Shown in pieces: positions 1-8,527 of a stretch of DNA of 64,000 bases. The notes under the pieces were generated by a model. It saw nothing but the letters and a program-made list of their open reading frames with translations, was not told the DNA's origin and searched no databases. The DNA comes from JAICND01 sp040905905 (GTDB taxonomy: Bacteria > Actinomycetota > Acidimicrobiia > Spongiisociales > ZC4RG35): positions 7,250-71,249 of the forward strand of contig JBBDQN010000057.1 of NCBI GenBank assembly GCA_040905905.1, read 5' to 3'. Position numbers and translations under genes: made by a program. Positions within the stretch are counted from its first letter, which is position 1. Each line of letters begins with the position of its first letter.

Positions 1-287
1 ACCAGGCGGATCTGGGCCTCGTTGACGCCGGCCGTACTTATCACCCGGGCATCGAGCACCCGGACCCCATCCTCGCCGATGGCTCCCATCGCCAGTTCGG
101 GTTGATAGGGAACACCGAGCTTGCGGACGACGATCACGTCGAGAGGGATGTCGAGGGCTCTTGCCACTTCGTACGCGATGACAACGCCGCCCCGGGGCAG
201 CCCCAACGCAACCGCATCTTGTAGATCGAGTTTCTCTAGCCGGCTGGCCAGCCGGCGCCCTGCCTCGACGCGATCACGAAAGTACAA
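1..287 (-). CDS. Phosphoribosyltransferase-family protein, 3' part outside window
   Basis: The reverse strand reads as the N-terminal ~95 residues of a predicted phosphoribosyltransferase of the COG1926 type: a YFRDRVEAGRRLA start, then GLPRGGVVIAYEVA and VRKLGVPYQPELAMGA, which are the usual conserved blocks of that group. The reading frame runs off the left edge, so the pyrophosphate-binding loop cannot be checked. I chose a TTG start at 287 because it places the FRDR block where family members begin; an in-frame GTG at 317 is possible but would overlap the divergent gene at 299. No strong Shine-Dalgarno sequence is visible. The substrate is unknown. Confidence 0.7.
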   Translation of the reverse strand, partial: MYFRDRVEAGRRLASRLEKLDLQDAVALGLPRGGVVIAYEVARALDIPLDVIVVRKLGVPYQPELAMGAIGEDGVRVLDARVISTAGVNEAQIRL

Positions 288-298
288 AGCAACCCGGG

Positions 299-2221
299 AT
301 GATATGGGTCCGGGCACCGCCACAATGGCTCCCCGTGACTGTTTCCCCCCACACGATCGCGATCGCCATCGTGGTCGCCCTGGTGCCGCTGGCATTCGAC
401 CCGGGGGGCATGTTCCCTTTCGGACCGATCAAGTGGGTGCTGGCGACTGTCGGGGTTTTCGTCGCAACCGCCCTCCTGTTTCAACAGCCTGAAATTCGAG
501 TCCATCGAACGAGTGCCATCGGCTGGGGCGCCTTCCTGGTTGTCGGTGCGATGTCTGCGGTGGCCGGACTGGATCCCATCCATGCCTGGCTCGGGACTCC
601 GGACCGTCACCTCGGCATGGTCGCCTATCTGATATTCGGACTTGCCTTTCTGGTCGGACAGAACATCGACGAAGATCGACAGTTGCTCGGCCGCGCAGCC
701 GTGGTGGGGCTCTCCGGCATCGGTGTCTACGCATTAGCCGAACTCACGGGGGTGGCTCCAGTTTCGCTGGCCATTGCCTCGGACCGGCTAGGTGGCCCGT
801 TCGGGTCACCCTCCTATCTCGGGGCGGCGTGTGTCCTGCTGGTCCCCATTGCATTGGGTGTTGGCTTCGACGTCGACCAATCCCGCCGATGGCGAGCCAC
901 TGCCTTTCTGGCAGCAACGACGGGGCTCGGTGCTCTCATCGGCAGCCAGTCCAGGGCCGCCTTGATCGGGCTCGCGGTCGCGGTGGCGTTTTTGGTTCCC
1001 ATCGTGACCCAACGGCGGGTCGCGGTTCTTGCCGGCATCACCCTGCTAGCTGGGGCTGTGCTGTTGACCCCGGCCGGAGCCCGTCTGCTCGAGCTGGCGG
1101 ACGTCAACTCTTCCGACTCCCGGGGCCGACTCGACGAGTGGAGAATTGGTGTCCGCGTGCTGGTCGCCCATCCGATTCTCGGGGTCGGTCCCGAGGGGTA
1201 TCGGATTGCGTTTCCGGCTGCAGTCGATGCTGATTACGAGCGCCGCTATACGCGGCAGGTGACACCCGACCGCGCCCACAACGGGCTCCTCGACTCGGGG
1301 ATTTCCATAGGCGTTTCCGGGCTCGTCCTGTACTCCGCCGCTCTCGGATGGTTAGCGGTGAGAGGCCTGCGAGCCACGCGTACCGGGGCTCCGACCCTGA
1401 TCGGGATCGCCGCCGGTGTTGTCGGCTACCTCACCCACCAGCAGTTCCTCTTTCCGCTGGCCGAGGTCGATCCGGTCCTCTGGGTCATGGCCGGCTCTCT
1501 GGTCAGGGCCACCAACGGTCCAGGGGCGACGATGGTTTGGCACCGGTCTCGAACGATCGCGTTTGCCGCCGGCGCCATCGGAGTCCTTGTCTTGACTATG
1601 GGTTCGCTCGAACTCGTCGCCGATCGTCGGGCCGCCCGCTCATACCAACTTCTCGGTACCGGTGCCTACGCCGCCGCGGTGGCTTCCGCAGACGGCGCCG
1701 CTCTGCTCCGGCCGGACTCAATCCGCTATTGGTTTGTCGCCGCCGATGTTGTGTCCCGGCCAGGCACTGCTGATGGCATGGCCGCGGCGCTGCTGCGGGT
1801 CGACCGAGCCCTGATGGTCTCTCCCGATGACCCCATCCTCCTGGCCACTAGTTCCCGGCTGCTGCTCGATCGCGCCCAGGTGACCGGATCAAGCAGCGAC
1901 CTTGGCCTCGCCCTCGTTGCACTTTCCGAGCTGATTGCCAGCGACCCCAACAATGCCGGTCACCGTTTGTCGCTCGGTTTGGCGCTGGTGCTGGCAGGAG
2001 ATTTGGAGGGCGCTGAACGTGAGTGGTTGATCAGTCAGGACCTGGCTCCCGGTTCGGCGGTGCCCTCGATCAACCTGGCCCGTCTGTACCTGGAGCAAGG
2101 TCGTCTGGCAGAGGCCGAGGCCTCTTATCGCCGGGCTCTTTCTATCGATTCGTCGGCGCCAGGTCTGGTCGATCTGGCGAACCAGTTGGTCGCGGTCGGA
2201 CGGGAAGTCCCGTTACCGTGA
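299..2221 (+). CDS. O-antigen ligase/polymerase-type membrane protein with C-terminal TPRs
   Basis: The protein has about ten hydrophobic segments in residues 15-460. A Wzy_C/WaaL-like core contains SQSRAALIGL, a large loop with SRGRLDEWRIGVRVLVAHPILGVGPEGYR, and the following D-R-A-H-N motif, typical of O-antigen ligase and polymerase proteins that join sugar chains at the outer face of the membrane. Residues ~440-640 are soluble and contain TPR-like helical pairs (for example VPSINLARLYLEQGRLAEAEASYRRALS). The ATG at 299 has only a weak GGG upstream; a GTG at 335 begins the protein just before the first membrane helix and is an equally good start. The actual glycan substrate is unknown; it may act in cell-surface polysaccharide assembly with the next gene. 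Confidence 0.75.
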   Translation: MIWVRAPPQWLPVTVSPHTIAIAIVVALVPLAFDPGGMFPFGPIKWVLATVGVFVATALLFQQPEIRVHRTSAIGWGAFLVVGAMSAVAGLDPIHAWLGTPDRHLGMVAYLIFGLAFLVGQNIDEDRQLLGRAAVVGLSGIGVYALAELTGVAPVSLAIASDRLGGPFGSPSYLGAACVLLVPIALGVGFDVDQSRRWRATAFLAATTGLGALIGSQSRAALIGLAVAVAFLVPIVTQRRVAVLAGITLLAGAVLLTPAGARLLELADVNSSDSRGRLDEWRIGVRVLVAHPILGVGPEGYRIAFPAAVDADYERRYTRQVTPDRAHNGLLDSGISIGVSGLVLYSAALGWLAVRGLRATRTGAPTLIGIAAGVVGYLTHQQFLFPLAEVDPVLWVMAGSLVRATNGPGATMVWHRSRTIAFAAGAIGVLVLTMGSLELVADRRAARSYQLLGTGAYAAAVASADGAALLRPDSIRYWFVAADVVSRPGTADGMAAALLRVDRALMVSPDDPILLATSSRLLLDRAQVTGSSSDLGLALVALSELIASDPNNAGHRLSLGLALVLAGDLEGAEREWLISQDLAPGSAVPSINLARLYLEQGRLAEAEASYRRALSIDSSAPGLVDLANQLVAVGREVPLP

Positions 2222-2268
2222 ACCGATTGACTGCCTCAGGCGTGTAACAGGAGACCGAGGGAGGGCAG

Positions 2269-3525
2269 ATGAGCAGACGGAACCTGGTGGTCGGGTTGTT
2301 GGGCGCGGCAGCATTGGCCGGGCTGATCTGGGCCGCGGTCGTCGCGGTCCCGATGCTGACAGGCGAGCTGACCGCCTCCACCCCTCCCGGCGGCCGCCTG
2401 GCGGCCACCCCGAACGTGATCGAGTCCAACCTGGTCTGGTCCACCGGCGACGGCACCATCGGAAGCTATGTGACCACTGCCTCCGTCTTCGGGAACGACG
2501 GTTTCATCTACGCCCTCTCCACTGCCCCCGGAGTCCGCGATATGGGCTTCGGTGTGCCGGTGGAGCACGCCGTCTACCGGTCCCAGGACGGCCTGGAGTG
2601 GACCCATGAGCTTCTGGCCGGGTTCGGTGCCGACCTGTATCCCCGCGACATCGCCTTCTCCGGCCCCAACCTCTACCTGGTAGGCACCGCTCCCAGCGCG
2701 GTCGACCCGTCCCGGGCGGTGGTCCGGGTGGGCACCTCGGCCGATTCTGGCCACACCTGGGAGGCAGTCGACCTCGAGGTGGCCAACCAGGGTGGCGACC
2801 CTGCCGTCGCCTCGGCCGGATCGATGATTACCGACGTTGCGGCCAATGGAATCGGGACGGTGGTGGGGGTGACCAGTGGGCATCAGTTCGACCAGTTCAA
2901 CCCATCCAACGTGGCGCTGTACGTGGGCGGGGGTCCCCTCGGGTTCGAATCGACCGACACACCATTCGCCTCCGGCCATGCGCTCGACAGGCTGGCGGCT
3001 ACACCAGACATGTTCTATGCCGTGGTGAGAGCACCCGGGTCCAACCTGCTCGACCTTTGGCAGTCCTCCGATGGCCGGCAGTGGGATCAACTGGAAAACT
3101 TCCCTTTCCTCGACTCGGTTCTCGCCTTCGGACCGATTGGCCAGCGACTTGTTGTGGCCGGGCAGATGGAGGGTCAGCTCGTGGTGGGTGCGACCCTCAA
3201 CGGTCTCCAATGGGACGAGGTGGATCTAGTGGACCTGGTGGCACCGGTTGTGGCCGGAAACCAATGGGTCTCGGCGGCGGGGATCGGACCTGCCGGGCTC
3301 TATCTAAATGTGCAAACCTGGTTTCCCAACAGCGGGCCCGACGGCGGGGTAGAGGTGGCGCAGTTGGTCGAAACTCCCGACCTCAGCAACTGGTCGTCGA
3401 TCCCAACCGGCAGTATCTCTCAGGGTTTTGTCGACCAGGTGATCGTCGGAGACGACTTCGTGTTCGTCAACTCCACCACCGGACTCATCCAAGGAAGGGT
3501 GCACCTAATCGGCACACGGGCGTAG
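2269..3525 (+). CDS. Membrane-anchored surface protein with BNR/Asp-box-like repeats
   Basis: Function not recognised. The first ~30 residues carry an RRN positive patch followed by one hydrophobic helix (signal anchor or signal peptide). The remaining ~385 residues show repeated S-x-D-G-x-x-W patterns: YRSQDGLEWTHE, GTSADSGHTWEAVD, WQSSDGRQWDQLE and NGLQWDEVD. These are spaced as in sialidase-type beta-propeller Asp boxes, so an extracellular beta-propeller is inferred. Sialidase catalytic residues were not identified. The start is well supported by GAGGGAGGG seven bases upstream of the ATG. It lies 47 bp after the O-antigen-ligase-like gene and may be co-transcribed with it. Confidence 0.65.
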   Translation: MSRRNLVVGLLGAAALAGLIWAAVVAVPMLTGELTASTPPGGRLAATPNVIESNLVWSTGDGTIGSYVTTASVFGNDGFIYALSTAPGVRDMGFGVPVEHAVYRSQDGLEWTHELLAGFGADLYPRDIAFSGPNLYLVGTAPSAVDPSRAVVRVGTSADSGHTWEAVDLEVANQGGDPAVASAGSMITDVAANGIGTVVGVTSGHQFDQFNPSNVALYVGGGPLGFESTDTPFASGHALDRLAATPDMFYAVVRAPGSNLLDLWQSSDGRQWDQLENFPFLDSVLAFGPIGQRLVVAGQMEGQLVVGATLNGLQWDEVDLVDLVAPVVAGNQWVSAAGIGPAGLYLNVQTWFPNSGPDGGVEVAQLVETPDLSNWSSIPTGSISQGFVDQVIVGDDFVFVNSTTGLIQGRVHLIGTRA

Positions 3526-3530
3526 CCGCT

Positions 3531-3878
3531 TCAGTCGAGGCCGAGATCGGACCGGAGATGGGCGTAGCCCTCCACTCGGCGGATGTGGTCGGGTCCCCGC
3601 CGGAACCGGTGACCGATCTCCTCGTAACTGAGGCCGTCGGTGCGTAGATCGAGCACCCGTCGTTCGATCGGACTCAGACCCTGCGGACGAGCGACCTTAC
3701 GGCGGGGGATCTCGGTCCAGGCGATCACGCGCTCGATGAAGTCCTCGCTCCGTTTGAACCGGCGAGCGATCTCGGCGATTTCGACCCCTTGCCCCTTCAT
3801 GGCCAGGATCCGCCGTTCAACCGGGCGCAATACGTCGGTCGTCATCCTTGGAAGGTAGCAGTCCGGGGTGCGTAGCAA
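3531..3878 (-). CDS. Small protein of two tandem helix-turn-helix repeats
   Basis: The protein consists of two ~40-residue repeats that align with each other: PVERRILAMKGQGVEIAEIA followed by RRFKRSEDFIERV, and PIERRVLDLRTDGLSYEEIG followed by HRFRRGPDHIRRV. Each looks like a LuxR or sigma region-4 helix-turn-helix, so a DNA-binding role is inferred. The TTG start at 3878 has GGTGAGG four bases upstream, which overlaps the stop of the sugar isomerase gene, suggesting translational coupling; an ATG at 3845 is the alternative. It is the last gene of the amino-sugar operon and ends 5 bp from the convergent surface-protein gene. No effector domain is present. Confidence 0.6.
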   Translation of the reverse strand: MLRTPDCYLPRMTTDVLRPVERRILAMKGQGVEIAEIARRFKRSEDFIERVIAWTEIPRRKVARPQGLSPIERRVLDLRTDGLSYEEIGHRFRRGPDHIRRVEGYAHLRSDLGLD

Positions 3879-3884
3879 AGAGCC

Positions 3885-4916
3885 TCACCTGGTCCTGGTC
3901 ACTTTCTGAAGCCCGCGAGGCTGATCGGGGTCGAGACCCTTGGCCATCGCCAGGTGATAAGTGAATATCTGGGCAGCGACGATGCTGACGATTGGACTTA
4001 GCCAGTCGGGGGCAGCCGGAAGCAGGATTTGATGAGAAGCGGGACAACCTGAGTCATCGGTGATCCCGACCACTTCGGCTCCACGGGCGAGGACCTCAGT
4101 CAGCACCCCGGATACTTCGGCGTGGAGGGGTCCGATCGTAGAGACCGCCATAACTGCAAATCCGGGCTCGACCATTGCCAGGGGGCCGTGGCGAAAGTCA
4201 GCGGTGGAGAAGGGCTGTGCGACGACATAAGTGAGCTCTGCCATCTTCAGCGCCCATTCGAAGGCCGTTGCCTGGTGATAACCCCTGCCCAGGACCGCGC
4301 ACCGATCGACCAGCTTCATCGCCACCGCAGCAACCATGTTTGGCTCCGAGACAGCCACAACCCGGTCCACCAGCTCGGGCACTTGCGCGAGCGAGCGGCC
4401 TCTCTCCGTGTCGTCGGACATGGCCGCCGAGATCTGGGCAATCGCGACCAGTTCGGTCGTGTAGGTCTTGGTGGCGGCTACCGCCAGCTCGGTGCCGGCC
4501 CGGAGCTCGAGGACCCGGTCGGCAACCCGAGCCAGGGGAGAGCCACGGTGATTGGTGATCGCCAGTGTGGGTCGACCCTGGCGTCGGCCCTCTTCCACCA
4601 CTGCGACAAGGTCGGGTGACTCGCCCGACTGGGAAATGCCCACCACTAGCGCATGGGCGAGATCGGGGGGACCACGGAGCGGGCCGAATAGGGAAGGGGC
4701 AGCGAGGGCGACGCTGAGTCGATTGTGATGACCCCACAGGTATTGGGCGTACCGAGCCGCGTTGTCCGAGGTCCCCCGGGCAGCGATCAGCGCATACGCG
4801 TAGTCCTGGCCGGAAAGCCACGAGGCGATTTCGGCAACCACGGGCTCGTTGACAGTCAGGGCGAAGGAGAGGACTTCGGGTTGTTGTTGGATCTCGTCCC
4901 AGAACTTGCTTGTCAT
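3885..4916 (-). CDS. Double-SIS sugar-phosphate isomerase/deaminase (GlmS-isomerase-like, NagB-II type)
   Basis: Two SIS domains match the isomerase half of GlmS: RGTSDNAARYAQYLWG, GISQSGESPDL, and RAGTELAVAATKTYTTEL in the first; LGRGYHQATAFEWALKMAEL and FRHGPLAMVEPG in the second. The N-terminal glutaminase domain of GlmS is absent, as in the SIS-type glucosamine-6-phosphate deaminases (NagB-II) and AgaS/FrlB relatives. Deamination or isomerisation of an amino-sugar phosphate in the cytoplasm is therefore likely. Its ATG shares ATGA with the stop of the NagZ-like gene upstream, consistent with hydrolase and deaminase being made together. No NagA deacetylase gene is in the window. Confidence 0.8.
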   Translation of the reverse strand: MTSKFWDEIQQQPEVLSFALTVNEPVVAEIASWLSGQDYAYALIAARGTSDNAARYAQYLWGHHNRLSVALAAPSLFGPLRGPPDLAHALVVGISQSGESPDLVAVVEEGRRQGRPTLAITNHRGSPLARVADRVLELRAGTELAVAATKTYTTELVAIAQISAAMSDDTERGRSLAQVPELVDRVVAVSEPNMVAAVAMKLVDRCAVLGRGYHQATAFEWALKMAELTYVVAQPFSTADFRHGPLAMVEPGFAVMAVSTIGPLHAEVSGVLTEVLARGAEVVGITDDSGCPASHQILLPAAPDWLSPIVSIVAAQIFTYHLAMAKGLDPDQPRGLQKVTRTR

Positions 4917-6433
4917 CCCGCCAGCCCCGAATGCCCTACCGGGTAGAGACCAGGAATGGAAACCGGCAGGTGTCCCGGAAAGGTGGCCTTGCCGAAGAGG
5001 GCGGCGGCCACCGCTTGAAGGGAGGGTGGGTGAATTCCGTAGGTGCAGACGTAGGTTGGCAACTCGGGAAACAGCGCCAGGTCGTAGGGAGTGCGAAGGG
5101 CTACTCCGACCAGAGGTTTGCCGGTGGCAAGACAGGTCTGCATCAGATCCGCTTGCTCCCGGTTGGCATCGATGGTGCCAACTATCAGCACGTCGTGCCC
5201 ATCTGCCTGCTCCACTACCGATTCGATCTCACCCGGGGTCGGGTGAGCCGCCACCACTATCTCGGTCACAACAGGATGATGGTGGCGGATCGCCGCGGCC
5301 AGACCCGGTTCGACATAGGAGGAAGTGTCGGCCGGGGTGAGGTCGATCGGTCGCGGCATGACCACGAGGACTCGCCCTCCCGAGTCGAGCGGAAGCAGGC
5401 CATTGAGATCGCGCACATGGGTGATCGACCTGGCAGCGAGTTCGTCCGCCAGCAGTCGGTGGGCGCTGCAACCAACCACCGTGAGCTTTGGCTGCGGAAA
5501 CTGGTCCAGCCACTTGAGCAGGTCGTCTACCCGGCCCGACTGATCCGCCATCCCGGTTACCGACGCCCCGGCCTGGGCCGGACCTAACAGGAGGAGATCG
5601 GCGCCGGCTCGAAGCGGCGTCTCCGGCGCCAATCCACCAAAGGCTCCCATGTCGAGGGCATCGGTGACGATGACACCGCCAAACCCCAACGACCCCCGGA
5701 TAAGGCCCTGGAGCACTCCCGGAGATGCAGAAGCGGGCAAAGCCCGATCTCCCGTGACCGCAGGAAGGCCGTAGTGGCCGACCATGACCAGACGGGCTCC
5801 GGCTTCGATCCCGGCCCGGAAGGGCGCGAACTCCACCCGCTCCAGTCGTTCCAGGTCGAGGTCGAGGACCGGCAACTCGTAGTGAGGGTCGACGGTTGCC
5901 TCCCCTTTTCCCGGGAAGTGTTTGAGGGTTGCAGCCACACCGGCCTGCTGAAGCCCGCTCACCATTGCCGCGGTCATCCGGGCGACCTCACCTGGTTCTT
6001 CGCCGAAGGAGCGAATGCCCAGAGAGGGGTTGTAGGGGCGGCTAGCCACATCGGCCACAGGTGCGTAGTTGAGGTTGATGCCGAGCGCCCGCAACTCAAG
6101 TCCGATTGCGTTTCCAACCCGCCGGGTCAGGTCAGCGTCGCCCACGGCGCCGAGGGCAAGGTTGCCCGCAAAGGCGGTGGTCTCCGCACCCGCCCCCAAG
6201 AGCTGTCCGCCTTCTTGATCGATGGCGATGAGCAGCCGGCCCCCGCCCGCTCGCTGGAGTTCGTCGGTCAGACGGCGGGTCTGGGCGGCGGACTCGATAT
6301 TGAGGCCCCGGAACAGTGTCACTCCTGCCACCTGGGGCTGTCGGATGAGCCTGGCTACCTCGTCGGTGACGCTGAAGCCGTGGAAGGCCACGAGCGCAAC
6401 CAGAGCGACCTCCTCCGCCGCAGCCGCGGGCAT
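4913..6433 (-). CDS. nagZ: Glycoside hydrolase family 3 beta-N-acetylhexosaminidase (NagZ-like)
   Basis: The first ~330 residues form a GH3 barrel: FRGLNIESAAQTRRLTDELQ, IDQEGGQL, NYAPVADVASRPYNPSLG, the signature KHFPGKGEATVDPHYELP at 171-188, and VIVTDALDMGAF containing the expected nucleophile Asp258. KHFPG.G...D.H is diagnostic of the NagZ branch that removes beta-linked N-acetylglucosamine. A second alpha/beta domain of ~170 residues follows. No signal peptide is evident, suggesting cytoplasmic action on imported saccharides or cell-wall fragments. It lies 8 bp after the permease gene and overlaps the SIS gene by ATGA. Confidence 0.87.
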   Translation of the reverse strand: MPAAAAEEVALVALVAFHGFSVTDEVARLIRQPQVAGVTLFRGLNIESAAQTRRLTDELQRAGGGRLLIAIDQEGGQLLGAGAETTAFAGNLALGAVGDADLTRRVGNAIGLELRALGINLNYAPVADVASRPYNPSLGIRSFGEEPGEVARMTAAMVSGLQQAGVAATLKHFPGKGEATVDPHYELPVLDLDLERLERVEFAPFRAGIEAGARLVMVGHYGLPAVTGDRALPASASPGVLQGLIRGSLGFGGVIVTDALDMGAFGGLAPETPLRAGADLLLLGPAQAGASVTGMADQSGRVDDLLKWLDQFPQPKLTVVGCSAHRLLADELAARSITHVRDLNGLLPLDSGGRVLVVMPRPIDLTPADTSSYVEPGLAAAIRHHHPVVTEIVVAAHPTPGEIESVVEQADGHDVLIVGTIDANREQADLMQTCLATGKPLVGVALRTPYDLALFPELPTYVCTYGIHPPSLQAVAAALFGKATFPGHLPVSIPGLYPVGHSGLAG

Positions 6434-6441
6434 GGAGTGGC

Positions 6442-7314
6442 TCAGCCTTTGACCGAGCCGGCCAGGAGCCCTCTGACGAAGAAGCGCTGGAGGGACAGAA
6501 AAACTACGAGGGGGATCAACATTGAAACGAATGCGGCGGCAGTAAGGAGGTGGAAAGCCTCACCACGGGAACCGACGATTGATGCCAGCTCGATCGTGAG
6601 CACGGCTACGTCCGACGACGTACCCAGGAACACAAGTGCCACGAGGAAGTCGTTCCACACCCAGAGGAATTGGAAGATGGCGAAGGAAGCAAGGGCCGGA
6701 ACTGACAGAGGCAGGACCAGCCTGGTGAATGCCGTGAAAGGGGTAGCACCATCGAGGTATGCCGACTCAAAGATGTCTTTGGGTAGCTGCGATATGTAGT
6801 TGTAGAGGAGGAAGACCGCCAGCGGGAGACCGAAACCGGTGTGTGCTAGCCAGATGCCGATGAAGCTGCCGGTCAGGTCGGTAGCTTGATATATCTTGAG
6901 CAAGGGCACCAGTGAGAGCTGCAGTGGTACCACCAGGAGCCCAACCACCACGCCAAAGAGGAGGCTGCGGCCGCGGAATTTGATCCACGCAAACCCGTAG
7001 GCGGCAAAGGCCGCAAGGGTGATGGGGATGACGGTGGCTGGAATGGCGACGATCAAGCTGTTCATCAATGCGTCAAACATGCCTCCGGAGGTGAGAACCC
7101 TGTTGTAGTTGTCAAGGGTCCACTCCGTGGTAAATGGGCTGAACAGCGACGTCCACCAGCCCGTACCGCTGCTGTCGACCGACGTTCGAAAAGAGTTGAC
7201 CAGCAAGCCGAGGCTGGGCACGGTCCAAACCGCCACGATGAGAAACACCGTCAGCTTGACCAGCCAGCCACTTTGTTCGGTCGGCTCTTCGATCCGGGCG
7301 GCCTTGGCGGTCAT
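6442..7314 (-). CDS. ABC sugar transporter permease, MalG/AglG type
   Basis: This is a six-helix binding-protein-dependent permease. The cytoplasmic EAA loop is visible as ESAYLDGATPFTAFTRLVLP, with a family-typical C-terminal end FFVRGLLAGSVKG. It pairs with the larger permease upstream, whose stop overlaps this ATG as ATGA, and would form the membrane channel for the lipoprotein-bound sugar. No ATPase subunit is encoded anywhere in the operon, as is usual for actinobacterial carbohydrate importers that share one ATPase (MsiK in Streptomyces). Substrate is inferred from neighbours to be an amino-sugar-containing oligosaccharide. Confidence 0.9.
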   Translation of the reverse strand: MTAKAARIEEPTEQSGWLVKLTVFLIVAVWTVPSLGLLVNSFRTSVDSSGTGWWTSLFSPFTTEWTLDNYNRVLTSGGMFDALMNSLIVAIPATVIPITLAAFAAYGFAWIKFRGRSLLFGVVVGLLVVPLQLSLVPLLKIYQATDLTGSFIGIWLAHTGFGLPLAVFLLYNYISQLPKDIFESAYLDGATPFTAFTRLVLPLSVPALASFAIFQFLWVWNDFLVALVFLGTSSDVAVLTIELASIVGSRGEAFHLLTAAAFVSMLIPLVVFLSLQRFFVRGLLAGSVKG

Positions 7315-8459
7315 GCTCCAATCCCCTGTCGGCGAAGGTTGCGGATGTTGACCACCATGATCGGTACCACGGCGACCAGGAGGATCACAGCCATGGTCGT
7401 CGCCTGGCCGAAGTTTCTGAAACGGAACATCTCCTGATACATCCTGTAGGCAACCACCGAGGTGTCGAAGTTGCCGCCGGTCGTAACGAAAATGATGTCA
7501 AAGACCTTGAGAACTGCGATAGCGATAGTCGTAAAAACGGTGAGAACCGAACCACGGATGGAGGGCAACATGACCCGGAAGAAGTTCTGGGCTTCGGTCG
7601 CCCCATCGATACGAGCCGCCTCGGTTAGTTCGCGCGGCACACCCTTGATGGCAGCAGACAGGATGACCATGGCGAAGCCCACCTGAAGCCAGATCATGAT
7701 GACTATGAGAGCGAGGGTGTTGAGGGGGATGACCTGCAGCCAGGCCACCGGTTCCACCTCGTCGACCCATCCGAGGTTGACAAAAACCTGGCCCGCTGAC
7801 ACCCAAATTGCGTTGAGAACTCCGATCTGGGGCTGTCCGGGAGGTTTCCATGCGTAGACGAATTTCCAAATGACCGAGGCACCCACAAACGAGACCGCGA
7901 GAGGCAAGAACACGAATGCCTTTGCCAGAGACTCACGCTTGATTCTGTCCACCAGCGCCGCGAAAGCCAGGCCGATGGTCACAGCTCCAGCAGGTGCCAG
8001 CACCAACCAGATGAGGTTGTTGCGGAGAGAGATTATGACTTCTTCGTTGGTGAACGCCTGTGCATAGTTGTAGAACGGACCTTCGCCCTCCGGAACGGCG
8101 GTGAAGCTCTCGATGATGGTTCCGACCGTTGGGTATATGAGGTAGAGCCCAACGACGGCCACTGCAGGAAGAACGAAGACATAAGGGCGGAGAAAGACCG
8201 TTGCCCGAGCAGGGAGAGCTTCGATGATTGAGTTGGCGGCAATGAAGAGCGCCCAGATCCCGCCGACACCGAGGACGATCGCCACCAGCGCCTTGACAAT
8301 CTTTGCCGGAGTGGGGCCAAAACCGGAGAATGCGGTGGGGTCGCGCAGCAACCTGATTCCGAGCCAGAGGAGGACTCCAACACCGGCTGCGATCACGGCA
8401 GCGCGAAGCGCCTTTAGCCCCGATCCTGGGGCAGGTCGCCCGACTGCGATGTCGACCAT
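7311..8459 (-). CDS. ABC sugar transporter permease, MalF/AglF type
   Basis: The C-terminal ~300 residues closely resemble AglF permeases: KAFVFLPLAVSFVGASVIWK, WLQVGFAMVILSAAIKGVP, EAARIDGATEAQNFFRVMLP (EAA loop) and AVLKVFDIIFVTTGGNFDT. An extra N-terminal stretch of ~90 residues carries two more hydrophobic helices. The ATG at 8459 is chosen because GGAGG lies five bases upstream; a longer frame reaches 8507 but runs into the intergenic hairpin. The gene is separated from the binding-protein gene by 68 bp containing a strong stem-loop, so its expression is probably lower than that of the binding protein. Confidence 0.9.
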   Translation of the reverse strand: MVDIAVGRPAPGSGLKALRAAVIAAGVGVLLWLGIRLLRDPTAFSGFGPTPAKIVKALVAIVLGVGGIWALFIAANSIIEALPARATVFLRPYVFVLPAVAVVGLYLIYPTVGTIIESFTAVPEGEGPFYNYAQAFTNEEVIISLRNNLIWLVLAPAGAVTIGLAFAALVDRIKRESLAKAFVFLPLAVSFVGASVIWKFVYAWKPPGQPQIGVLNAIWVSAGQVFVNLGWVDEVEPVAWLQVIPLNTLALIVIMIWLQVGFAMVILSAAIKGVPRELTEAARIDGATEAQNFFRVMLPSIRGSVLTVFTTIAIAVLKVFDIIFVTTGGNFDTSVVAYRMYQEMFRFRNFGQATTMAVILLVAVVPIMVVNIRNLRRQGIGA

Positions 8460-8473
8460 TACTCCCTCCTTGC

Positions 8474-8511
8474 GAAAAAGGTGCCGGGGGGCTGAACCCC
8501 CCGGCACCTTA
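8474..8511 (-). terminator. Intercistronic stem-loop with T tract (attenuator)
   Basis: Positions 8478-8491 and 8497-8510 form a perfect 14-bp inverted repeat (left arm AAGGTGCCGGGGGG) with a 5-nt loop. On the minus strand the stem is followed by five T residues. It lies between the stop of the binding-protein gene and the ribosome-binding site of the first permease gene. A partial intrinsic terminator or 3'-end stabiliser here would give more binding protein than permease, as known for the malE-malF intergenic region. Confidence 0.85.
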
Positions 8512-8527
8512 ATCTCCGATTGGACGG

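Noticed and set aside
2236..3210. 324-codon minus-strand frame opposite the Asp-box surface protein gene
   Set aside because: The plus-strand frame has a ribosome-binding site, signal segment and Asp-box repeats; this frame has none.
5325..5543. Short plus-strand frames within the nagZ region
   Set aside because: Antisense fragments without start signals or conserved motifs.
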